Assembly: GCA_900078775.1 (NCBI GenBank)
Contig: LT549889.1
Span: 3,720,001-3,784,000, forward strand
DNA length: 64,000 nt
Direction: 5' to 3'
DNA from: Mycolicibacterium aurum
Lineage (GTDB): Bacteria; Actinomycetota; Actinomycetes; Mycobacteriales; Mycobacteriaceae
The notes under the pieces are model-generated. The model had not been told where the DNA came from. It did not search any database and saw only the letters and a program-made list of their open reading frames with translations. Made by a program: the position numbers and the translations under genes. Of the stretch, positions 51,111 through 59,673 are shown one piece after another (the stretch's first letter is position 1; each line of letters opens with the position of its first letter).

Positions 51111-52523
51111 CTAGTCGTCCTGCTCGCGTCGTTTTTCGGCGGTCGTGTCCCCGACGTCGCCGTCGACCATGAAGTGCTCCTCGGGATCGAACGCCGGGTC
51201 GAACCTGGAGTCCACGGCGTCCTCCGGAAAGACCACCGGGGCGGGTTCATCGGGCTCGTCGAACACCGGGTCCTGGAACGAACCGGGATCGCCCAGGACG
51301 ATGGTGTCGGCGGGCGGCTCCAGGTCGACCACGTCGGTGACGGGGTCCTCGTCGGTGTCGCCCTCGGGCACCGGAGCGGGGGCCGCCTTCACCTTCTTCG
51401 GCCGGCGCACCAGCCCGCCGGCCATCGCCACCGTCAGCGCGCCGATGGACAGGAACCACAGGAACACCGCGGGCCCGAAGGTGGTCTGGTCGACGCCGAC
51501 GTCGCCGAAGTTGCCCAGCCGGCCACCCCCGGCGTAACCGAGCAGCGCCATGGTCAGCGCGGACAGCGCGGCGGCCACGGTCAGCTTGGCGGCGGCGATC
51601 GGCAGCGGTTCGGCGCGGCGCGCGCACTGTTGACCCAGCGCCACGGCGGAGACCGCGGCGACGATCAGCAGCGCCACCCAGATCGGGCCCAGCGGCGGGG
51701 TGGGAGCCGCGGCGAGCACCGGCACGGCCGGGATATCCCCGCCGAGCACAGTGAAGGAGCTGAAGTTGGCCAGCCCGATGTGCGCGCTGGACCCGACGGC
51801 CACCGCGGCCGTCCCGACCATCACGTTCGGGATGTAGAGCACCGAGAGCAGGGTGAGGCTGAGCTGGCCGAACATCGAGTCGGTGATGCCGAACAGGTCG
51901 TGCATGGTGCCCCAGTGCACGACGATCGAGCCGGCGGCCACCGCCCCGGACAAACCGAGCAGCGCGAGCACCCCGGTCGCGGCGGCGCGCAGTGCCTCGG
52001 GCAGCCAGTGCGGCATCCACGGCACGGTGAGCAGGCGGCCCGTCATCGCCACCCCGATCAGGGCGCCGATGGCGTGCACCACGAGCACGCCGGCGAAGGC
52101 CCGGGAGGCGTCCGGGGTCTGCAGTTCGGTGATCACCGAGGATGCGTCGTGGATGACGGCCAGCGCCACGGCCGCGATCAGCAGCGGGCCGCCCAGCGCC
52201 GAGGCCACCACCCAGCGGATGACGAACCAGGAGGACCGCGCCGACGCCGCGGCGGTGGTGCGCGCGGTGCCCCACACCATCAGCAGGACCGGCAACAGCG
52301 GCATGACGCCGAGTTCGCGGCCGCCGATGGAGATCGGCACCTGGTGCACACCCAGCCACATGCTGGCGATCGCGCCGAAGGCGCCGGTCATATCGCTGTT
52401 GGCGATGAGCAGCTGGATCAGCGTCACCGCCGCGATCACGCCCAGCGCGACAACCGACGGCCCGAACGCGACCCTGAGCAGGTCTCGGGCCTGACGGCTG
52501 CCGACTGACCGGTTGTCCACCAC
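51111..52523 (-). CDS. perM: DUF6350 integral membrane protein PerM (Rv0955-type)
   Basis: 470 residues from GTG 52523, with GAGGAG upstream; GTG 52556 would add 11 residues. About ten membrane helices from VVALGVIAAVTLIQLLIA to AVFLWFLSIGALTVAMAG, then a C-terminal acidic cytosolic tail of about 100 residues (EGDTDEDPVTDVVDLEPP). The M. tuberculosis homologue PerM is needed for cell division at low magnesium and for persistence in mice. Position next to purN-purH is conserved. Confidence 0.88.
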   Translation of the reverse strand: MVDNRSVGSRQARDLLRVAFGPSVVALGVIAAVTLIQLLIANSDMTGAFGAIASMWLGVHQVPISIGGRELGVMPLLPVLLMVWGTARTTAAASARSSWFVIRWVVASALGGPLLIAAVALAVIHDASSVITELQTPDASRAFAGVLVVHAIGALIGVAMTGRLLTVPWMPHWLPEALRAAATGVLALLGLSGAVAAGSIVVHWGTMHDLFGITDSMFGQLSLTLLSVLYIPNVMVGTAAVAVGSSAHIGLANFSSFTVLGGDIPAVPVLAAAPTPPLGPIWVALLIVAAVSAVALGQQCARRAEPLPIAAAKLTVAAALSALTMALLGYAGGGRLGNFGDVGVDQTTFGPAVFLWFLSIGALTVAMAGGLVRRPKKVKAAPAPVPEGDTDEDPVTDVVDLEPPADTIVLGDPGSFQDPVFDEPDEPAPVVFPEDAVDSRFDPAFDPEEHFMVDGDVGDTTAEKRREQDD

Positions 52524-52583
52524 TGGCTGGGTCGCTCCTCGCGCGGGTCTACGCACCCGACGTCCGGATGCGCGACGCCCAGA

Positions 52584-53518
52584 CTACGACGCGGAAGTGC
52601 CGGACTGTGGCGAGGACTCGGGCGGTGTCGCCGACGACGGCGACTGGCTCGGAAGCCCGGTGGTGGGCGCCCCGGAACCCTGCGAGGAACTGGACGGCTG
52701 ACCGAACGCCGGGAAGCCGGTGGGCGGGGTCGGCGGGCCATTGTGGCCCTCGTGAGCACTGTGGTTCTCGGAGCTGCCCTGGCCGCCCTGCGCGCCGTAC
52801 CCACTCTGGCCCGCGGACTGGAATCCGCCGGTGCTCTGACCGCCCTGGTAGCCGCCGTACTGGGACGGGTAGCCGGGCGCTGCTGCTGCGGCTGGTGCTG
52901 CTGATGCGTCGGGGCACCGTACTGCTGACCCGGCTGGCCACCCATTTGGCCGTAGTACGACGGGGCGCCGTACTGCTGGCCGTAGGGCTGCTCGTAGCGC
53001 GGCTTGGGAGCCGGCGCGGTGAGCACCCCGGCGTCGAACAGCAGCGCGGCGATGGCGGTGCCGGCCTGCAGCACCGTGGTGGCGATGATCAGGTACAGCC
53101 CCCAGCCGATGGACAGCCCGGCCGGGGCGTTGATCACCTCGGCCAGCACCAGCAGGAAGGACAGCGTGGAAACGACGGCCACCAGTCCGGTGGCCGGCTT
53201 CTGCTTGGGCAGCAGGCCGACGATGGCCAGCAGCGCGGCCAGCACCGAGGCCGCGACCGCCAGGCCGAGACCCGGGGTGCTGCCGCTGGCGCTGCCGAAC
53301 TGCGGGAAGTCCGAGTTGCTGATGGTCAGCATGGGGCCGAAGTTGAAGGCGTAGGTCGCGAGGCCGAGCGCGGCGACCGCGGCGGTCAGATACACCGGGA
53401 GCTTGCTCGGCCCCGCTGCCTCGGGACCGTCCCCGACCTTGCCGTACTGCTGGGTCGGCGCGTACTGGTTGCCCTGCGGGGCAGGCGGATATCCGGGGTT
53501 ACCGGGCGGGTAGGTCAT
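52584..53518 (-). pseudogene. DUF5336 membrane protein (Rv0954-type), frameshifted in the C-terminal third
   Basis: ATG 53518 opens a Pro/Gln/Tyr-rich N-terminus (TYPPGNPGYPPAPQGNQY), then four membrane helices (about 40-155, LPVYLTAAVAALGLATYAFN to AGTAIAALLFDAGVL) and a Gln/Gly/Tyr-rich tail. At 52875-52877 a three-G run (CCC on the coding strand) puts the tail out of frame: ATRPSTAATRAVRAP instead of GYPSQYGGYQGGQSTGGF, which continues in the next frame through SENHSAHEGHNGPPTPPTGF to a TAG at 52584-52586. One added C restores 311 residues, close to Rv0954's length. As it stands the ORF runs on in the wrong frame to 52436, into perM. Confidence 0.82.
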
Positions 53519-53574
53519 GACTCTCCTGTGTCATCGATTTCAAACCACGCTAGCGCAACCCGGCGTCCCGCGGC

Positions 53575-54726
53575 TCATGCCGATACGAGCACCGGAGCGT
53601 CCCCTGCGGTGTTCGGGGCCGCCGCTTCGGCACTTTCGATCTCGCGGACCAGCGGCAGGACTTTTTGCCCGAAGTACTCGATCTCCTCCTGGAAGTGGAG
53701 GAAACCGCCGAGTATCAGATCGACACCGCGTTTGCGGTAGGCCGCGATCCGCTCGGCGATCTGGTCGGGTGTGCCGATCAGCTGGGTGCGGAAGCCGTCG
53801 TTGTACTGGACGAGGTCCTCGAAGGACGAGTCCGCCCACATGCCCCTTTTGTCCCCGGTCGAGTTGCCGGCCTGCTGCACGGCATCCCGGAACCCCTCGA
53901 CAGCGGGCTTGTTGGCCTTGGCGACGATCTCTCTGAGGACTTCCTTCGCCTCTTTCTCCGAGTCCCGCGCGATGATGAAGCCATTGAGGCCGACCTTAAC
54001 CTCCCGGTTCACCGTGCGGGCGTGATCGCGCACCTCCACGACCTGCTCGGTGATGCCGTCGAAGTCCTTGCCGTTGGAGAAATACCAGTCGGCGTGCAGG
54101 CCGCCGTTACGGCGCGCGGCGGTGGAGTTGCCGCCCTGGAAGAGCTCCGGATTGGGCCGATCCGGGGTGTTGAGCGGCTTGGGCTTCAGGGTGAAGTCGT
54201 GGATGCGGTAGAAGTCGCCGCGGAAGTCCACCTCGTCCTCGGTCCAGATCTTGCGCAGCACCTGCAGGAATTCGGCGCTCCGACGGTAGCGCTCATCGTG
54301 TTCCAGCCACGGCTCGCCGAGGTGGGTGAATTCGTCCTTGAACCAGCCCGAGACCACGTTGACCGCGAACCGTCCGCCCGACAGGTGGTCCGCGGTGGCG
54401 CCCAGTTTCGCGAGCACGGCGGGCTGCCAGAGCCCCGGATGCACCGCGGCGATGACCTTGAGCCGTTCGGTGGCCAACAGCAGCGCCAGGCTGAAGCTCG
54501 TCGACTCGTGCTGGTACTCGGCGCCGTAGCTGGCCTCGTAGCGCACCTGGGACAGCGCGTACTCGAAGCCGTTGTTCTCCGCGGTCTGCGCCAGCTTCTT
54601 GTTGTACTCGTAGTTCCAGTCGGTGCGCTGCTCGATATCGCTGGTCACCAGGCCACCGCTGACATTGGGCACCCAGTAGGCGAACTTGATCTGCTCGGCG
54701 ATGCGTTCGGTCGTCATGGCTGACAT
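53575..54726 (-). CDS. sfnG: dimethylsulfone monooxygenase SfnG-like LLM flavoprotein
   Basis: 383 residues from ATG 54726 (ATG 54717 also possible). Strong SfnG blocks: KFAYWVPNVSGGLVTSDIEQ, RTDWNYEYNKKLAQTAENN, SYGAEYQHESTSFSLALLLA, VNVVSGWFKDEFTHLGEPWL and ELFQGGNSTAARRNGG. SfnG oxidises dimethylsulfone to methanesulfinate with FMNH2 and O2 for sulfur acquisition. The usual NADH:FMN reductase partner is not nearby. It is divergent from the KstR-box gene at 54830. Confidence 0.88.
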   Translation of the reverse strand: MSAMTTERIAEQIKFAYWVPNVSGGLVTSDIEQRTDWNYEYNKKLAQTAENNGFEYALSQVRYEASYGAEYQHESTSFSLALLLATERLKVIAAVHPGLWQPAVLAKLGATADHLSGGRFAVNVVSGWFKDEFTHLGEPWLEHDERYRRSAEFLQVLRKIWTEDEVDFRGDFYRIHDFTLKPKPLNTPDRPNPELFQGGNSTAARRNGGLHADWYFSNGKDFDGITEQVVEVRDHARTVNREVKVGLNGFIIARDSEKEAKEVLREIVAKANKPAVEGFRDAVQQAGNSTGDKRGMWADSSFEDLVQYNDGFRTQLIGTPDQIAERIAAYRKRGVDLILGGFLHFQEEIEYFGQKVLPLVREIESAEAAAPNTAGDAPVLVSA

Positions 54727-54807
54727 CGCAACAATTCGCGCACCCGAAGTCACCAATAACGATCCGGCTGAACCGAACGCCGGGCGGCCCGCCCTTGTGT
54801 GACGGAC

Positions 54808-54821
54808 TAGAACACGTTCTA
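54808..54821. promoter_or_regulatory. KstR-consensus palindrome TAGAACACGTTCTA
   Basis: A 14-base perfect dyad (TAGAAC-AC-GTTCTA) that fits the KstR motif TnnAACnnGTTnnA at every fixed base. It ends 8 bases before the ATG of the F420/LLM gene at 54830, a position that would block transcription or initiation of that gene, and lies 82 bases upstream of sfnG. Confidence 0.85.
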
Positions 54822-54829
54822 ATTCGATC

Positions 54830-55678
54830 ATGGACTACGGGCTCGTACTTTTCACCAGCGACCGCGGCATCACCCCGGCGGCGGCGGCCAGGCTGGCCGA
54901 CGACCACGGCTTCACCACCTTCTACGTGCCTGAGCACACCCACATCCCGATCAAGCGGGAGGCCGCACACCCGACCACCGGGGACGAGTCGCTGCCCGAC
55001 GACCGCTACATGCGCACCCTGGATCCGTGGGTGAGCCTGGGCACCGCCTGCGCGGTGACCTCGCGGGTGGGGCTGTCGACCGCGGTCGCCCTGCCGGTGG
55101 AGCACGACCCGATCACGCTGGCCAAGTCCATCGCCACGCTGGACCACCTGTCCGGCGGGCGGGTGTCGTTGGGTGTCGGATTCGGCTGGAACACCGATGA
55201 ATTGGCCGACCACAAGGTGCCCCCGGGCCGCCGGCGCACCATGCTGCGCGAATACCTGGAGGCGATGCGGGCGCTGTGGACGCAGGAGGAAGCGTCCTAC
55301 GACGGTGAGTTCGTGAACTTCGGGCCGTCCTGGGCGTGGCCCAAGCCGGTGCAGTCGCACATCCCGGTGCTGGTCGGCGCGGCCGGCACCGAGAAGAACT
55401 TCAAGTGGATCGCGAAGTCCGCGGACGGCTGGATCACCACGCCCCGGGACTTCGACATCGACGAACCGGTGAAGCTGCTGCAGGACACCTGGGCTGCCGC
55501 CGGACGCGCGGGCGCCCCGCAGATCCGGGCCCTGGACTACAAGCCCGATGCCGAAAAGCTGGCCCACTGGCGCGATCTCGGCGTCACCGAGGTGGTGTTC
55601 GGCATGCCGGACAAGTCCGAGGCCGAGGTGGGCGCCTACGTGGAGCGCCTCGCCGGCAAGCTGTCCCAGCTGGTCTGA
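54830..55678 (+). CDS. LLM-class F420-dependent oxidoreductase (Rv0953c-type), KstR-box controlled
   Basis: 282 residues. LLM barrel with PEHTHIPIKREAAHPTTG, LSTAVALPVEHDPITLAKSI, LDHLSGGRVSLGVGFGWNTD and VLVGAAGTEKNFKWIAKSAD, matching the mycobacterial TIGR03619-like F420 oxidoreductases. The substrate is unknown; the KstR palindrome just before the start codon suggests a step in sterol or sterol-side-chain catabolism. There is no Shine-Dalgarno between operator and ATG, so the mRNA is probably leaderless. Convergent with the thiolase-like gene, 6 bases apart. Confidence 0.88.
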   Translation: MDYGLVLFTSDRGITPAAAARLADDHGFTTFYVPEHTHIPIKREAAHPTTGDESLPDDRYMRTLDPWVSLGTACAVTSRVGLSTAVALPVEHDPITLAKSIATLDHLSGGRVSLGVGFGWNTDELADHKVPPGRRRTMLREYLEAMRALWTQEEASYDGEFVNFGPSWAWPKPVQSHIPVLVGAAGTEKNFKWIAKSADGWITTPRDFDIDEPVKLLQDTWAAAGRAGAPQIRALDYKPDAEKLAHWRDLGVTEVVFGMPDKSEAEVGAYVERLAGKLSQLV

Positions 55679-55684
55679 GCCGGC

Positions 55685-57217
55685 TCAGGCCGGCGGCCGC
55701 GCCTCGTTGATCTTCTCGCCCGCGGTCACGGTGATGGCCGCGCCCAGCGGGTCCCCCTCGGTCAGCAGCGCGAGCAGGTCGGCGTCGGTGGTCATCGCCA
55801 TGAAGCGGCTGCCGTCGGCGTCGAGCCGGCCGATGATGACGCCGGTGGTCTCCGGCCAGTCGTAGCGCACCGAGTAGGTCTCGATGATGCCCGTCCCCTC
55901 GGGGTGGCGGGTGACGGCGACCCGCGGCCGCGCGTTGATCCGGGCCTGCAGTTCGGCACTGCGATCGGCGGCCCACCCGGCGGGCAGTGTCGAATACACC
56001 CCGACCGAATACTTGCTCATCACACCGCCGTTGGCGCCGACCAGCCCGAAGCGGCCCGGATTGTCCCGCATGCTCAGCACGGTCTCCGCGATGCCGTGCA
56101 GCGAGTAGCTGTTGCCGGGCCCGCCGAAGAACGGCAGCCCACCGGTCAGCGTGAGGCCGCGGGGATCGTCGGTGGCCAGCCCGGTGGTGTCGCAGACGGT
56201 GAACACCGGGAACGGGAAGCAGCTGTACAGGTCGAAGGTGGACACCTCGTCCAGCCCGATTCCGGCCACCCGGAGCGCTTCTGTCACAGCGTATTCCGCG
56301 GACACGCTGGTGCCGAGCTCCTCGCGGTCCAGCAGCGGCTGCTCGACGAGGTCGGCGTGGCCGTGCAGATACACCCACTTGCCCTCGGGCACCGCCAGCC
56401 GCCGCGCGGCGGCCACCGACATGATCAGCACCGCCGCGCCCTGGTTCACCTGATCGCGGGCCACCATCAGCCGCGGGTAGGGGTCACAGATCATCCGGTT
56501 CTCCGGCGTGACGGTGGCCAGCTCGTCGACCGAGCGCTCCACGGGTGACGACGAGAACGGGTTCTTGGCAGCCACTTTGGAGAACGGCGCGAACAGCTCG
56601 GCCATCGCGGTGCGGTAGTCGGCGACGGTGGCACCCAGCTTGGCGCGGCGCGCGTTGTCCAGCAGTCCGTACTGCACCGGCGCGCCGGTCAGCCCGTGGG
56701 TGGCGGTGTACTCGTCCATGTACTGCTCGAACCCGTAGCCGCGGTCCTCCAGCTGACCACCGACCTTCTCCGAGTGGTCGGGCTTGTCCTCTCGGCGGGC
56801 GAAGTGCCGCAGCGTCGACCCGTTCTCGGAGCCGAGCACCAGCACCACCTCGGCGTCGCCGGCGGCGATGGCGGCCGAGAACTCGGTGACCACCTTCTGC
56901 GAGCCGCTGCCGCCCAGCGGTTCGAGCACCGCGCGGGCCGGGTCGGCGCCGAGGCGGGCGGCCACCGAGCGCGGGTAGTTGTCCGAGCAACCCAGCGGCG
57001 CCGCGGAGAACGGTGTGCTGATCTCGAACTGCCGCAGCGCGGCGAAGACGTCGATGGCCTCGGTCACCGCGCCGACATCGGCGCCGGTGTCGGCCAGCGC
57101 GGCGCGCGCGGCCTCGGTGGCCAACTCCACCGATGACATGCCGCGATACCCCGGTAGGTCGATGCGCTCGGTGAACTGGCCGACTCCGACGATGACCGGT
57201 GTGCGCGGATCCACCAT
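55685..57217 (-). CDS. thiolase-like acetyl-CoA acetyltransferase family protein
   Basis: 510 residues from ATG 57217, with AGGAGGT upstream. N-terminal thiolase-fold start PRTPVIVGVGQFTERIDLPG, central VPEGKWVYLHGHAD and DLYSCFPFPVFTVCDTTGLA, and a Gly-rich active-site region LTGGLPFFGGPGNSYSLHGI. The N-terminal half lacks the classic CxGSG cysteine loop of degradative thiolases, while Cys in DLYSCFP and the late GPGNSYSLHG loop suggest the SCP2-thiolase-like group, with an extra C-terminal OB-like part (about 400-510). May be a ketoacyl-CoA lyase/aldolase-like enzyme; its neighbour carries a KstR box. Confidence 0.82.
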   Translation of the reverse strand: MVDPRTPVIVGVGQFTERIDLPGYRGMSSVELATEAARAALADTGADVGAVTEAIDVFAALRQFEISTPFSAAPLGCSDNYPRSVAARLGADPARAVLEPLGGSGSQKVVTEFSAAIAAGDAEVVLVLGSENGSTLRHFARREDKPDHSEKVGGQLEDRGYGFEQYMDEYTATHGLTGAPVQYGLLDNARRAKLGATVADYRTAMAELFAPFSKVAAKNPFSSSPVERSVDELATVTPENRMICDPYPRLMVARDQVNQGAAVLIMSVAAARRLAVPEGKWVYLHGHADLVEQPLLDREELGTSVSAEYAVTEALRVAGIGLDEVSTFDLYSCFPFPVFTVCDTTGLATDDPRGLTLTGGLPFFGGPGNSYSLHGIAETVLSMRDNPGRFGLVGANGGVMSKYSVGVYSTLPAGWAADRSAELQARINARPRVAVTRHPEGTGIIETYSVRYDWPETTGVIIGRLDADGSRFMAMTTDADLLALLTEGDPLGAAITVTAGEKINEARPPA

Positions 57218-57301
57218 GCGAACCTCCTGAAGGGTGTTAGTTCGCCAGGCTAACCGACCGGACTGCGCGCCGACCGAAGTCCCTTCATACAACTGATCCG
57301 A

Positions 57302-57357
57302 TGTACAACTTGTGAAATGTACACTACTTCTGTCGTACAACAACCTGAGCGTATTAT
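57302..57357. promoter_or_regulatory. TGTACA repeats and leaderless promoter in the thiolase/ATPase divergent gap
   Basis: TGTACA at 57302-57307 and 57318-57323 and GTACAA at 57335-57340 are spaced 16-17 bases apart, within an AT-rich 146-base gap. TATTAT at 57352-57357 is a good -10 for the plus-strand ATPase gene, whose ATG at 57364 would then be the transcription start. Confidence 0.5.
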
Positions 57358-57363
57358 TGCCGC

Positions 57364-58515
57364 ATGAGCTGGCCGATACGCCCGATGTCGCTGGTCGTCG
57401 GCGGGATCGTGCAGCCCGACGACGTCGTCGGGCGGATTCGGGACGCCCAAGCGGTCATCGATTCCCTCCCGAGCGGTGGCGCCGTCCTGGTCGGCGACCG
57501 CCGGCACGGTAAGACCTCGCTGTCCCGGGTCGTGCAGCGCGACGCCCGCCGCCTCGGCGCCGTGGTGATCGCCGCCAGCGCCGAACGCGAGACCTATGCG
57601 GAGTTCGTCGCCGCGCTCGCCGCCGAACTCGCCAGTGCCGAACCCGCCTGGGCACAGGAGCTGGCCCGGCTGCGCGTCACCCTGACCGCGGGACCGGTCC
57701 GGGTGGAGCGCGACGGGCGCGCCGCCGCCGCGCTGGACCAGCTGCTGGAGCGCACGGTCGAGCGGGCCTGCGGCAGGCAGGTGGTGCTGTTCATTGACGA
57801 GGTGACCGTGCTCGCCCGCAATTTGGAGCGCCACGAGCCCGGCTCCGGCGACAGCTTCCTGCACACGCTGCGCCGGTTCCGGCAGCAGTACGGCGGCCGT
57901 GTGGCGACGGTGCTGTCCGGATCCATCGGTTTCCACCACGTCTCGGCCGATGCACCCAGCACCGTCAACGACATCCGCAAGATCACCGTCGGCCCGATCC
58001 GCGCCGACCATGCGACCTACCTCGCCGAGTGCCTGCTCTTCGGCGGCGGGGTGAACGCCGAGACGGCGCACCTACTGGCGCCCGCGGTGGCCGAAGCGGG
58101 CGAGAACGTCCCCTACTACATCCAGCACCTGGTGGCGGCCTCACTGGCCAGGCCGCGCGGCGGTCACCGAATCCCGTTTCCCGCAGAGATTCCCGACCTG
58201 GTGACCGCGGCCATCGAGGATCCCACCGACCCGTGGGACCTGCGGCACTACCGGGATCGCTTGACCCACTACTACGGCGACGACGCCCCGGTCATCGCCA
58301 AGCTGCTCGACATCTACGCCCACGCCCCCACCCCGCTCGGCGTCGACGCTGTGTTCGCCCGGGTGCGCAGCACCGGCGTCCCGATCGGCGACCGCGACGA
58401 TCTGGTGGCATTCATCGAGCGGCTCGAACTCGACCACTATCTGGTCCGCACCGGTGAGCAGGACCGCTTCGCCTCGATCCTCGTCCAGCGCGCCTGGCGC
58501 GCGATCCGGCGGTGA
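57364..58515 (+). CDS. AAA/STAND-like ATP-binding protein, first of a pair
   Basis: 383 residues. Walker A LVGDRRHGKTSLSRVVQRD (residues 42-60; GDRRHGKT), Walker B VVLFIDEV (140-147), sensor-1-like TVLSGSIGFHHVS, and a C-terminal helical/winged part (DDAPVIAKLLDIYAHAPTPL, then DDLVAFIERLELDHYLVRTG). This resembles the Orc1/Cdc6-like archaeal-type ATPase (DUF/ATPase_2) group found scattered in actinobacteria. No membrane or nuclease domain. Only 4 bases separate its stop from the second ATPase start. Function unknown; conserved pairing would suggest a complex. Confidence 0.78.
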   Translation: MSWPIRPMSLVVGGIVQPDDVVGRIRDAQAVIDSLPSGGAVLVGDRRHGKTSLSRVVQRDARRLGAVVIAASAERETYAEFVAALAAELASAEPAWAQELARLRVTLTAGPVRVERDGRAAAALDQLLERTVERACGRQVVLFIDEVTVLARNLERHEPGSGDSFLHTLRRFRQQYGGRVATVLSGSIGFHHVSADAPSTVNDIRKITVGPIRADHATYLAECLLFGGGVNAETAHLLAPAVAEAGENVPYYIQHLVAASLARPRGGHRIPFPAEIPDLVTAAIEDPTDPWDLRHYRDRLTHYYGDDAPVIAKLLDIYAHAPTPLGVDAVFARVRSTGVPIGDRDDLVAFIERLELDHYLVRTGEQDRFASILVQRAWRAIRR

Positions 58516-58519
58516 CGAC

Positions 58520-59593
58520 GTGAGCCACCCCGTGTACTCCCCCGCCGCGGTCGATCCCGCCGGCCTCGAAGCACACACCGTGGGTCGGGCCGACCTGCTC
58601 GAGACGCTGACCACCCGGATCACCGGAGCCGCCCGCGACGGCGCCCGCCCGCACACCATGCTGATCGGACCGCGGGGCAGCGGTAAGACGCACACCTTGC
58701 GGCTCGCCGTGCACCGCAGCCTCAACGATGCCCAGAACGCGGAACGCATTCTGGGCGCGTTGATCCCGGAAGACACCCTGGGCATCGGCAGCTACCTGGA
58801 TCTGCTGGTGGAGATCGCCCGGGCGATCGGCGGGGACACCGCCGACGCCGCCCGATCGATCCGCCGGGACCGTGACGCCATCGGCATCGAGCAGGCGATC
58901 ATGTCCGCCGCCGACGGCCGGATGCTGCTCCTGGCCGTGGAGAACCTCGACCGTGTCTTCTACCGGCTGGGCCGCGAGGGGCAGGGCAGCCTGCGCGCCT
59001 GGGTGGAAACCTCCACCGCCATCACGATTTTCGCCACCGCCCCAGCACTGTTCCCGGCGGTGACGTCGAGGGACTTCCCCTGGTACGGGTCCTTCATGGT
59101 CGAGACGCTCACCGATCTGACCGTGCCGCAGGTCGCCGAGATCCTCACCCGCCACGCTCCGACGCTGGCGGACTTCACCGAGACTCCCGAGGGCGCAGCG
59201 CGAATCGCCGATATCCACGCCCTGCTGGGCGGAGCACCGCGGGTCTGGCAGCTGCTGGCCGACGTCGCCGATGTCCCGATGTTGCAGGCCGTCACGCCCG
59301 CGGTCGAGGCGGTCCTGGACCGGCTCGCCCCGCTGCACCAGCAGCGCCTGTGGGAGCTGGCGCCGAGCGAACAGCGCCTGATCGTCGAGCTGGCCCGCGC
59401 CGGTGGACCACGGACCGTATCCGATCTCGCCGCCGCCGTGGGAGTTTCCAACCAGGCCGCGGCGGCCGTGCTGGGCCGGCTCAGCGAGTCGCACTGGGTC
59501 ACCTCCAGCAAGGACGAGGCCGATCGCCGGTCGTCCTGGTACGACCTGACCGATCCACTGCTGCGCCAGGTGCTGCGTCTGCGCGACCGCTGA
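58520..59593 (+). CDS. AAA/Orc1-like ATPase with C-terminal winged helix, second of a pair
   Basis: 357 residues from GTG 58520. Walker A LIGPRGSGKTHTLRLA (50-57 core), a Walker B-type strand MLLLAVENLDRVF (136-148; Asn-Leu-Asp in place of Asp-Glu), sensor 1 TIFATAPALF, and a C-terminal wHTH: PSEQRLIVELARAGGPRTVS, DLAAAVGVSNQAAAAVLGRL, then SSWYDLTDPLLRQVLRLRDR. That MarR-like end could bind DNA; twin palindromes follow 22 bases after its stop. Role unknown (regulation, defence or chaperone-like are all open). Confidence 0.78.
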   Translation: MSHPVYSPAAVDPAGLEAHTVGRADLLETLTTRITGAARDGARPHTMLIGPRGSGKTHTLRLAVHRSLNDAQNAERILGALIPEDTLGIGSYLDLLVEIARAIGGDTADAARSIRRDRDAIGIEQAIMSAADGRMLLLAVENLDRVFYRLGREGQGSLRAWVETSTAITIFATAPALFPAVTSRDFPWYGSFMVETLTDLTVPQVAEILTRHAPTLADFTETPEGAARIADIHALLGGAPRVWQLLADVADVPMLQAVTPAVEAVLDRLAPLHQQRLWELAPSEQRLIVELARAGGPRTVSDLAAAVGVSNQAAAAVLGRLSESHWVTSSKDEADRRSSWYDLTDPLLRQVLRLRDR

Positions 59594-59604
59594 TCGCGAC
59601 TCAC

Positions 59605-59653
59605 TTGACGGCCTTGTCACTTAGTGACACGGTGGAGATGTCACTAAGTGACA
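59605..59653. promoter_or_regulatory. twin 15-bp palindromic operators before the S9 peptidase gene
   Basis: TGTCACTTAGTGACA (59615-59629) and TGTCACTAAGTGACA (59639-59653) are each palindromic around the central base and are exact reverse complements of each other, centres 24 bases apart. TTGACG at 59605-59610 is a possible -35 directly before the first. The peptidase GTG is at 59674. Confidence 0.8.
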
Positions 59654-59673
59654 CCTCCGACCGGAAGGACCTC

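Noticed and set aside
48788..51172. A 794-codon plus-strand frame opposite purH and purN
   Set aside because: Antisense shadow of two universally conserved purine genes; the product is His/Gly/Val/Arg-rich without motifs.
59638..59673. In-frame ATG at 59638 as start of the S9 peptidase
   Set aside because: It lies at the edge of the second palindrome and has its GGTGGAG too close; GTG 59674 has a well-placed GGAAGGA.
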